A DNA stretch of 64,000 nucleotides, taken from positions 59,799 through 123,798 of IMG/VR virus record IMGVR_UViG_3300035158_000293. One strand, given 5' to 3'. Positions 34,458 through 40,811 of the stretch are shown here, piece by piece; within the stretch, counting starts at the first letter, position 1; each line of letters opens with the position of its first letter. The DNA comes from a virus. The translations under genes were made by a program, and so were the position numbers. The notes under the pieces were generated by a model, which was not told the origin of the DNA, ran no database searches, and saw only the letters and a program-made list of their open reading frames with translations.

Positions 34458-34951
34458 TCCTTCGCCTCGAATTTGACCCGAACACTCTTCGTCGGCTTGG
34501 TGCTCGCTTTCACGTTGGCCGCGAAAACCTCGGCGTCGAACACTTCACCCCGCAAGGTAGCGAGAGCCTCTGCGAGGTCCATAGCCTCACCCTTCCACGA
34601 GGGGCGACGCTGTTCCGTTTCCAGCACCTTGACGGCAAAATTGCCGTCCTCGAAGTCCCCGCCTGCCGCATGGACAGCTTTGGCGTGCGCCTCCAGACGC
34701 TTGAGGGCGGTCTTGGCCTCCGACAAGAGCCTCACAAGGTCCAGCCCGAAACGCGCCTGATCCTGCGTCACGCGCGTTTCTGACTCGTCGAGCGAGGCAG
34801 TAAGTTGCTGTGCCCGTTCTTGCAGAAGGTCGGTTAGTCCCGCGAGGGAAGGTAGAGCTTCGTTAGCGACAGGAGGTGTAAAAAGGCTCGGGCTCGACGT
34901 CGCCGGTTTTTTGGCCTTCTTGGGCCTTGGCTTCCTCTTTTTCTTCGCCAT
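34454..34951 (-). CDS. Hypothetical protein, 165 aa, GC-rich gene
   Basis: The N-terminus is Lys/Pro-rich (AKKKRKPRPKKAKKPA), then a helical region (GLDLVRLLSEAKTALKRLEAHA) and FAVKVLETEQRRPSWKGEA. Base composition is clearly higher in GC than most neighbours. ATG 34951 with GGGAAGAG. Nucleic-acid binding is likely from the tail; function unknown. Confidence 0.7.
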   Translation of the reverse strand: MAKKKRKPRPKKAKKPATSSPSLFTPPVANEALPSLAGLTDLLQERAQQLTASLDESETRVTQDQARFGLDLVRLLSEAKTALKRLEAHAKAVHAAGGDFEDGNFAVKVLETEQRRPSWKGEAMDLAEALATLRGEVFDAEVFAANVKASTKPTKSVRVKFEAKE

Positions 34952-34976
34952 TCTCTTCCCTTTCGTTGTCGTTCAG

Positions 34977-35008
34977 AAAAAAGGCCCGGTCGGTGGGGAA
35001 CCGGGCCT
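34977..35008 (-). terminator. Strong rho-independent terminator
   Basis: Minus-strand AGGCCCGGT / ACCGGGCCT stem of nine pairs, then TTTTTT. It closes the single-gene unit 35031-35441 begun by the consensus promoter at 35529. Confidence 0.93.
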
Positions 35009-35030
35009 CGAACATGCCGGGGGGTCGAGA

Positions 35031-35441
35031 TCAGAAACCCGGCACGGTGTAGAGCCTGTTGATGCACTCCGCGAGGGCGTCTGCGTCGTTCTCGGGAACG
35101 GCCTCGGGGCTGAGGGCGGCGAGCAGGCCGCGTGCCTTGACGACCAACTGCCACGTAAGCACGACAACGGGGGTGTCCTCGGAGGAGGCGGCGAACTCGA
35201 CGAGCCTCTTAGCGGCGAAGATGTATGCCGCTTTCCTCATTTGGAGCGTGGGGGCGTCACCGGCGGCGTACTTGATCTGCCGGTACTCGTCGTAGCTGGC
35301 GGGGTCTCTTGTCTGAAGCACCTCGACCGGGGTACGCCGGATTTCGCGCACCATTGCCTCGGCCACGGTCACGACATGATACTCGCCATCGACCTCGTGA
35401 AACGGATTGACAGCTTCGTTCAGCGCAGTCTTGTAATCCAT
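35031..35441 (-). CDS. Hypothetical protein, 136 aa, highly expressed unit
   Basis: ATG 35441 behind GAGAAGGGACAAGAC. Helical protein (HVVTVAEAMVREIRRTPVEV, MRKAAYIFAAKRLVEFAAS); no family recognised. It stands alone between a perfect consensus promoter and a strong terminator, and is GC-rich, so high early expression is expected. Host-takeover or abundant structural roles are both possible; neither is shown. Confidence 0.75.
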   Translation of the reverse strand: MDYKTALNEAVNPFHEVDGEYHVVTVAEAMVREIRRTPVEVLQTRDPASYDEYRQIKYAAGDAPTLQMRKAAYIFAAKRLVEFAASSEDTPVVVLTWQLVVKARGLLAALSPEAVPENDADALAECINRLYTVPGF

Positions 35442-35528
35442 GTCTTGTCCCTTCTCCGAGCGACGATTCAAAAAAGGCGGAGCCGGTCGTCGTCGCCCAA
35501 CCAGCCCGTTTTTCAAGTCTTCACCCAT

Positions 35529-35557
35529 ATTATACCCGATGGATCGCGGGGTGTCAA
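35529..35557 (-). promoter_or_regulatory. Perfect consensus sigma70 promoter
   Basis: Minus-strand TTGACA (35552-35557), exactly 17 bp, TATAAT (35529-35534). Both boxes are 6/6. Leader to the ATG at 35441 is about 80 nt. Confidence 0.93.
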
Positions 35558-35613
35558 GCGAATTTCAAAAAAAATTTCCGGGACCGGCGGGAATTACACG
35601 GTAAAATCTGGCC

Positions 35614-35829
35614 TCACCTGTATTTATCGCGACCTGTGCGTCGGACAATTTTCAGATTCCCCGCCTCGATCCACTTCACGAACCGGTACGCCTCACACCG
35701 CTCCGCGCAGTATTTGCGCAGGATGTTCCGCTCCCCGCCTGCCTCCAAATCCTGTATCGCCTGCCACACACGACAGCCGGAGAGACTACAGTACTCCCGT
35801 AAGAATTTATGCGATTGGGCGTCGCTCAC
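35614..35829 (-). CDS. Small Cys-containing protein, 71 aa
   Basis: GTG 35829 overlaps the upstream stop. Four Cys (YCSLSGC, YCAERC) could form a metal site; basic C-terminus. Unknown function. Confidence 0.6.
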   Translation of the reverse strand: MSDAQSHKFLREYCSLSGCRVWQAIQDLEAGGERNILRKYCAERCEAYRFVKWIEAGNLKIVRRTGRDKYR

Positions 35830-36059
35830 TTTTCGTTCTCGCGCTTATCCGTGGCCTCCGTGGACTCGTCGGCTTTCCCGTCCGGGGTTTTCGGTCGGAT
35901 CACCGGCGCACCGGTTTTCTTGTCCACACCGCCTATCACGGTGGCGTCCTCTACAAGTGGACCGGCCAATTTGCCTTTCCCTTTGCATTTGGGGCAAGGG
36001 ATGCACTCACCATCCGATAACCTGATGACTTTTTCGCCTTTGCATTTGTCACACAGCAT
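35826..36059 (-). CDS. DnaJ-type zinc-finger mini-protein, 77 aa
   Basis: Start ATG 36059. CDKCKGEK and CPKCKGKGK are two C-x2-C-x-G-x-G-like repeats of the DnaJ central zinc domain, without J-domain. The remainder is disordered and charged. A palindrome copy (36081-36095) lies 22 nt upstream of the start; an in-frame TTG inside that palindrome is not taken as start. Confidence 0.7.
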   Translation of the reverse strand: MLCDKCKGEKVIRLSDGECIPCPKCKGKGKLAGPLVEDATVIGGVDKKTGAPVIRPKTPDGKADESTEATDKRENEK

Positions 36060-36080
36060 ACTACCGCCGTCCTTTCCTCG

Positions 36081-36095
36081 TTGACATTGTGTCAA
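36081..36095. promoter_or_regulatory. Dispersed palindrome, exact, before zinc-finger gene
   Basis: TTGACATTGTGTCAA on plus, between a terminator and the start at 36059. Confidence 0.85.
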
Positions 36096-36111
36096 ACGTC
36101 AAACCTAGAAG

Positions 36112-36145
36112 AAAAACCGGGGGGCGACATACAGCCGTCCCCCGG
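36112..36145 (-). terminator. Rho-independent terminator
   Basis: Minus-strand CCGGGGG stem (36117-36123 with 36139-36145) followed by TTTTT. It separates the 36159-36972 genes from the zinc-finger gene and its palindrome. Confidence 0.8.
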
Positions 36146-36158
36146 CCACGGAAAAGGG

Positions 36159-36278
36159 TTATCCTTCTTTCCAAATTTTCGTTGTTTCCTCGCTGAACCG
36201 CTTTTTCAACGCACCGCTCTCGTAAAGAGAGAGCACCGATTTCGCTCGTGCTTCCGAAGATCGCTTATCGCCGCCCAC
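36159..36278 (-). CDS. Tiny hypothetical protein, 39 aa
   Basis: GTG 36278 six bases after a perfect AAGGAGG. Sequence GGDKRSSEARAKSVLSLYES is basic and helical. It ends just before a terminator, as expected for a last gene. Another ATG by the same ribosome site (other frame, 25 codons) is less likely. Confidence 0.5.
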   Translation of the reverse strand: MGGDKRSSEARAKSVLSLYESGALKKRFSEETTKIWKEG

Positions 36279-36972
36279 AACATACCTCCTTCGCCGCCTG
36301 CATGATTTCCTCTCGGAACATCTCGACAAACATCTGTATTGCCCTTGCACCGTGTAGCCACGCGCATGAGCGCTCGACAGAAACACCCTGCAAGGGGAGC
36401 ATTATACAAGGGTCTTTTGAGAAAAGCGCCAAAAGTTCGGGTGTGAGTTTGTGGACACCACGCCGAAAAACCTCGCGGAAGTCCACCGCAAACCACCGCT
36501 GTCCCTCTATCCGAGCAAACACACCATGAGGAACGCTCCCGTCCTTGGACCAGACAACCCTCCCCGTCCCTTGCTCACGGTAAAGGTGGTCGTCAAACCC
36601 CGGAACAGGCTCGTAGACACAACAACACTCTGCGTCCCACTTGGCTTGGACGTGTAACGCCTCAACCACGTCGTGGTACCAGTCGCGAACAGAACAGCGC
36701 AAGCGGTCCAACGCCTCTTGCGCTTCCTGAAGCGCCTCCCCAAACGTAGCGGCGCTCCGGGCTGTCAACGTCTCCCGCCACACACGCAGATTGGCCACCA
36801 CGAGGTACGCCTGCACAACGGGTTCTCCGGGCGCGACGAACAAATCGGTATCCGTCTGCGTCGGTACGATTTCCCATTGTGGCGCTTGCACGTCTGGATA
36901 CGTCCGCGCAAGCTCTGGCGTGCCATAATGGTTGAGCACCGCCAGCATGTCCGAACAATCTCGCACTCGCAT
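36265..36972 (-). CDS. Hypothetical protein, 235 aa
   Basis: ATG 36972 behind GGAGGGATAACC; promoter 37009-37037. Contains SVRDWYHDVVEALHVQAKW and a C-terminal helix (VEMFREEIMQAAKEV). No family recognised. Starts a two-gene unit with the 39-aa gene. Confidence 0.7.
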   Translation of the reverse strand: MRVRDCSDMLAVLNHYGTPELARTYPDVQAPQWEIVPTQTDTDLFVAPGEPVVQAYLVVANLRVWRETLTARSAATFGEALQEAQEALDRLRCSVRDWYHDVVEALHVQAKWDAECCCVYEPVPGFDDHLYREQGTGRVVWSKDGSVPHGVFARIEGQRWFAVDFREVFRRGVHKLTPELLALFSKDPCIMLPLQGVSVERSCAWLHGARAIQMFVEMFREEIMQAAKEVCCGRR

Positions 36973-37008
36973 GGTTATCCCTCCACAGGTACGTCGCTCT
37001 CCAATCAC

Positions 37009-37037
37009 ATTATCGTCCATACACCCCCGGAAGTCAA
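37009..37037 (-). promoter_or_regulatory. Strong sigma70-type promoter
   Basis: Minus-strand TTGACT (37032-37037), 17 bp, GATAAT (37009-37014). About 40 bp upstream of the 235-aa gene. Confidence 0.82.
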
Positions 37038-37077
37038 GTTTTTTCTCAAAAATCTTCGCAGACGGCGAGAAACGCAA

Positions 37078-37536
37078 TCAAAATGGCGTTTTGAAATCCA
37101 AGCCGTCAACGTCCCTTGTACCATGTTCCTCGGGGTCGTCCAAATCAACATAGGAATCAGCACCTTCAAGGGTGTATTGATAGATGTACATGGTGCTCCA
37201 AACCTCATGTAGTACCTGCACATACAGATCATGCCCCCAAACCCTTGCCGCCTCACTCTTGAAATTGGAGAACTGTTGATCCTCGATTAATTGCGTGACC
37301 ACCTCAATCCAGTCCTCTTTCCTCACAATGAGCCTGTATCGGTAGTCCTTGTTTGGGGTTTCCTTAATCTCTATGTCCCCCAACAACTTGCCGCACACAC
37401 TCTTGAGCGCATTCAGATGATCTTTGTCTCGCGCCCGTATCTGTATTACCTCTGGATCGGGCTGACCCTTTTTAGGCCCTGTTAAATGTAAGCCGCAAGT
37501 GGCGCTGAAAAAGCCGTAAGGCGTGAAAAACCACAT
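37078..37536 (-). CDS. Hypothetical protein, 152 aa
   Basis: ATG 37536 behind GGAAGGGGG; frames further up cross the promoter. It includes WIEVVTQLIEDQQFSNFK and a C-terminal acidic segment. No family recognised. Its promoter has the palindrome just after the expected transcription start. Confidence 0.7.
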   Translation of the reverse strand: MWFFTPYGFFSATCGLHLTGPKKGQPDPEVIQIRARDKDHLNALKSVCGKLLGDIEIKETPNKDYRYRLIVRKEDWIEVVTQLIEDQQFSNFKSEAARVWGHDLYVQVLHEVWSTMYIYQYTLEGADSYVDLDDPEEHGTRDVDGLDFKTPF

Positions 37537-37568
37537 ACTTAGCCCCCTTCCGTGGAAAGCAACGACGC

Positions 37569-37583
37569 TTGACACAATGTCAA
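37569..37583. promoter_or_regulatory. Dispersed palindrome, exact, at +5 to +19 of a promoter
   Basis: TTGACACAATGTCAA on plus; arms extended to GCTTGACA/TGTCAAGC. Just after the start of the 37595 promoter. Confidence 0.9.
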
Positions 37584-37594
37584 GCTTCACCCAC

Positions 37595-37623
37595 AGTATA
37601 TCCGCCATGCCGGGGAAAATCAA
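37595..37623 (-). promoter_or_regulatory. Promoter with palindrome at its start site
   Basis: Minus-strand TTGATT (37618-37623), 17 bp, TATACT (37595-37600). Expected start near 37588; the 15-bp palindrome occupies 37569-37583, where a bound protein would block escape or elongation. Confidence 0.78.
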
Positions 37624-37668
37624 GTTAATTTTCAAAAAAATTTCCGGGGGTGCCGAGAATCATCGTGA

Positions 37669-38508
37669 TTAAAGGTGGCCTGTGCGTTTTATTTTGCGCA
37701 AGCGTGTGATGTGGCCTCCGCGGGTTGTGGCGGCTTCTTCCGCTACCTGCTCGATTTGTTCAGGGGAAGCAACGCGGATCATGAGCTTGTCACGGCAGTT
37801 CGTCAAACAAATCGTGAGACCGCTCCGAGGTGTAGTCGGGAGGAGTAACTTGGTGTATGGACTGTTCTCAAACATGTAACGACACGAGGGGCATGTGACT
37901 TTGTCGTTCGGACCACTCCACCAAATTAACACGTTTTGAGGCAAACCCATAACCCTCGCGCTGTCATAGAAAGACTCGAGCGCGTCAACGTACATTCGTG
38001 TTCGCCTATCCAGAGGCATTTTGTAGTTGCCGGTTACAACGGCTTCGATATACTTATTCAAAAACCGCATCTCGTGTTGCATAGCGGACTTAATCCACAT
38101 CTTGTCGTGGTCCGACAAGTCAATAAGCGGCTTCCCTTTTCCTGCGCCCTCTCCGGGAACCCCGCCTGCACGAAGCCCTGCCATGTACACTTTGTTCCAA
38201 GCGTCCTTCATGGTAGTTACCACAGCCTCGCGAAACTCCTCCGCGTCTATCCGACCCGCCTGAAACGCCCCTATACTCGCCATAAGCGCGGGGTAGACCT
38301 CTTTTTTAATGCGCTTCAACTTGCGCTTGCCGACGGTCTGCCCCTTTTTTCGGGCGTTGGCCACTTGTTCAGGGGTCACGTCTCCCAACTTCTCCGAAGA
38401 GTCGATTGTCAACTCATACGGTGAAGCGGTTCCGAGAGCTTTACCCTCCATAATCAAGAGGTCGTCCTCGTACACTACGTGTCTCTTCGGTGCATCCCTC
38501 GTAGGCAT
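37669..38508 (-). CDS. Phage head morphogenesis (minor capsid) protein
   Basis: A 279-aa protein downstream of the portal. It ends with W-S-G-P-N-D-K-V-T-CPSC then PRSGLTICLTNCRD, the Cys/Asn pattern seen at the C-terminus of SPP1 gp7/Mu gpF-like head morphogenesis proteins. Upstream, ALMASIGAFQAGRIDAEEF fits the helical N-domain of that family. Position after terL and portal supports it. Confidence 0.75.
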   Translation of the reverse strand: MPTRDAPKRHVVYEDDLLIMEGKALGTASPYELTIDSSEKLGDVTPEQVANARKKGQTVGKRKLKRIKKEVYPALMASIGAFQAGRIDAEEFREAVVTTMKDAWNKVYMAGLRAGGVPGEGAGKGKPLIDLSDHDKMWIKSAMQHEMRFLNKYIEAVVTGNYKMPLDRRTRMYVDALESFYDSARVMGLPQNVLIWWSGPNDKVTCPSCRYMFENSPYTKLLLPTTPRSGLTICLTNCRDKLMIRVASPEQIEQVAEEAATTRGGHITRLRKIKRTGHL

Positions 38509-38996
38509 TTTCGATACGCCTCAAAACCTGTTGGTGAATACGACCTTTGGCGGTGTTCCTGAGTCCGTCTGCGCCAACGCTTTGACAACGCATGGTCTTT
38601 TCGTTTGTGGTCCCAAATAGGAGGGCAAACAAGTTTGACGTAATTCTGAAAAGGGACATGCGGACGGAAACGTGGACACGAAAACGTCATCCCTTTTTCA
38701 TACCCGTGTTTTGGCGTCACCGGTATAGCAAAGAACACGCCGAAACAAGGTACCGAAACGACTTTGCCCTTCGCTACCTGCTCCACCAACTCCTCAAGAA
38801 AATACGTCATGGCAATGTGTGCATCTTCCGGCGTTAGCCCTGTTTCAACAACCACACGAGCAATACACGCCCGTAACGGGTTTGCGTACTCCTCACGACT
38901 GAAATAAGGCACTTTCACCTTGTGTAATTTGGGCAATCTTACTGCCTTGCGTTTACCCCAATCAGTAGAACCTGTGGGATCGGGTGCTTTCCCCAT
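38475..38996 (-). CDS. HU/IHF-like protein near portal, 173 aa
   Basis: The segment AMTYFLEELVEQVAKGKVV then SVPCFGVFFAIPVTPKHGY matches HU/IHF architecture (two helices, then G-x-V-x-I-x-x-F-G-x-F). The C-terminus is basic. ATG 38996 is in the packaging operon, overlapping the head gene by 34 nt. DNA bending at the packaging site is an inference. Confidence 0.65.
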   Translation of the reverse strand: MGKAPDPTGSTDWGKRKAVRLPKLHKVKVPYFSREEYANPLRACIARVVVETGLTPEDAHIAMTYFLEELVEQVAKGKVVSVPCFGVFFAIPVTPKHGYEKGMTFSCPRFRPHVPFQNYVKLVCPPIWDHKRKDHALSKRWRRRTQEHRQRSYSPTGFEAYRKCLRGMHRRDT

Positions 38997-38999
38997 ACG

Positions 39000-40811
39000 T
39001 TAGTCCTCCAAAACTTCCGCGTTCGGATTCGAACTTTGTAAACCCTCTAAATCCTCTTGCAAAATTTTCGCCTCTTTATCATCTTCATAAGTGTCACTCA
39101 AAACCCGACCCTTGATTGTCGGAGGTAGCAAACTTGGGTCAGTCTGAGCGAGCATCTGATCTGCGGCCATGTGTTCCTGTCCGTACTCTGCGAAGTCCCC
39201 TATGATTTTCCGCAACCGAGGGGATTTGTGAACAGCTTCCGCTACCAACCTTTGTTCCTCTGCACTCAAGGGGTAAAACCCCTTGCTCTGTTCTTCGTAA
39301 AGCTGCTCCCGCCACTCCTTCATGTCCATGAGTTTATCGACGCCTTTTGGAGGCTCCATACTCGCTCCGAAGCCACCAAAACCACCACCGCCGCCAAAAC
39401 CACCACCCTCGCCGCCTTGTTGCGCTTGCTTGGGTTTGTTGGTCAATTTCGTAACCAACTCTTCAGGAAGCTTTGCGTAGTTCAACAAAATGTACACACT
39501 CCATGTACGAGCGTCCAACCCCATATCCTGCGCCAAACGACTCATGGACTCAATAATCTGATAGCGCAGTTGTATCAATTCCAAACGCTCCCATTCGTCC
39601 AAGTAACTGATTGGGGACATCTGTACGAGGAACGGGTGTTTGTCAATGTTGTAATCCGTCATTTCCGGGTCCGTTGGGAGCAACGTGTAGTGTACGTCCA
39701 AAAGCTGGCGCATACCATAGATGACGCAGGTCTGAACACGTTTGATTGTTCTTGCCCAACGCACGTCTTGTTGAACCAACGTGGCCTTGGCGTTAATCTC
39801 CCCCTCGTAGCCGAAGTACGCCTTTGGCGCTTTCGCAGCACCAAAGAACGCATTGATGAAGTAATTGAGGTCGTACAACATGTCCATATTGCCTGCACCG
39901 GACAGTTGCTCGATCCGTGTCTGACTCCCCTCGAACGTGGGCAGAAATATGTCTTCCAGCGGGGTCAAAGGGTTGTACTGTTTTTTGTAGTCCGGGCTCG
40001 CAGGGTCAACGTACTCATGTTTTCGGAAGCGTTTACGGAAGGCGTTCAACGCGCTGGCCGCTTCATGTTCTTCCAGATGGGAAACATCCACAAGAATCAT
40101 ATTCCTGTCCGGGGCACGGCGCAAACGGTACATGAGTACGGCATCCTCAGCCAAACTCAATTGCCTCCACGGTCGAAAGATGTTCTCCAATAAGGAACTA
40201 CCATACCCCGAAGTGTCGTCCTTACCAAGATACCGAAAGTGTATGTAGTCCCAAGGCCACGACACCTTTCGAGATTTATTCCGGTACTTTTTACCTGTCT
40301 CTGTAAACCCTATCAGGCGGCTGTATTTGTCCTGCAACCGTGTCATGTCTTTTGCTTCTACGGGGTGCCACGCCAGCACACCTTTTCCCGTCTGATAGAT
40401 CAAGCGTTGGAACGCATCCCCGTACTTTGTCATACGTCGTACAATCGCAGGCAACCGCGCCTCAGCCTGTACATTGCGCAAACACTCATTACCGGCTTCA
40501 ATCATCTTTGTCGATTCGGACTCGACCCATACGATCTTACCTTTGTCGTAGTCCTTTTGACAAGTTTCCTCCGCGTAAGCATCGAGAAGGGCGGACACCA
40601 ACGGAAACGTATCCATCTCTTCAAATAACTGATAGCGCTGTGCTCTGTTTGGGGAGAGTTGGAATTGGCTTTTGAACCAATCACGATCCGGTGCCGTACC
40701 CTCCATATCGGCATCGAACATGATCGGGTGAGACTGCTTCTTATACAACCCGAGTAGCCGCCAAAACCATCCCACTTTGTGTGGATTACCTTTAGGTTCA
40801 CTACCAGTCAT
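39000..40811 (-). CDS. Portal protein (T4 gp20 type), 603 aa
   Basis: Forms the dodecameric head vertex channel. MFDADMEGTAPDRDWFKSQF, then DTFPLVSALLDAYAEETCQKD, WPWDYIHFRYLG, LRRAPDRNMILVDVSHLEEH, TFEGSQTRIEQLSGAGNM and FFGAAKAPKAYFGYEGEINA match gp20-type portals. A Gly-rich loop (GGEGGGFGGGGGFGGFG) near residue 475 is a local feature. ATG 40811 overlaps the terL stop. It is immediately downstream of the large terminase as in many phages. Confidence 0.9.
   Translation of the reverse strand: MTGSEPKGNPHKVGWFWRLLGLYKKQSHPIMFDADMEGTAPDRDWFKSQFQLSPNRAQRYQLFEEMDTFPLVSALLDAYAEETCQKDYDKGKIVWVESESTKMIEAGNECLRNVQAEARLPAIVRRMTKYGDAFQRLIYQTGKGVLAWHPVEAKDMTRLQDKYSRLIGFTETGKKYRNKSRKVSWPWDYIHFRYLGKDDTSGYGSSLLENIFRPWRQLSLAEDAVLMYRLRRAPDRNMILVDVSHLEEHEAASALNAFRKRFRKHEYVDPASPDYKKQYNPLTPLEDIFLPTFEGSQTRIEQLSGAGNMDMLYDLNYFINAFFGAAKAPKAYFGYEGEINAKATLVQQDVRWARTIKRVQTCVIYGMRQLLDVHYTLLPTDPEMTDYNIDKHPFLVQMSPISYLDEWERLELIQLRYQIIESMSRLAQDMGLDARTWSVYILLNYAKLPEELVTKLTNKPKQAQQGGEGGGFGGGGGFGGFGASMEPPKGVDKLMDMKEWREQLYEEQSKGFYPLSAEEQRLVAEAVHKSPRLRKIIGDFAEYGQEHMAADQMLAQTDPSLLPPTIKGRVLSDTYEDDKEAKILQEDLEGLQSSNPNAEVLED

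Noticed and set aside
36206-36301. 25-codon ATG ORF using the same AAGGAGG as the 39-aa gene
   Set aside because: Start is too close to the ribosome site and product looks random.
39171-40193. 340-aa plus-strand ORF opposite the portal gene
   Set aside because: Antisense shadow of a well-supported gene; no ribosome site or family match. The same applies to the other long plus-strand ORFs in the window.
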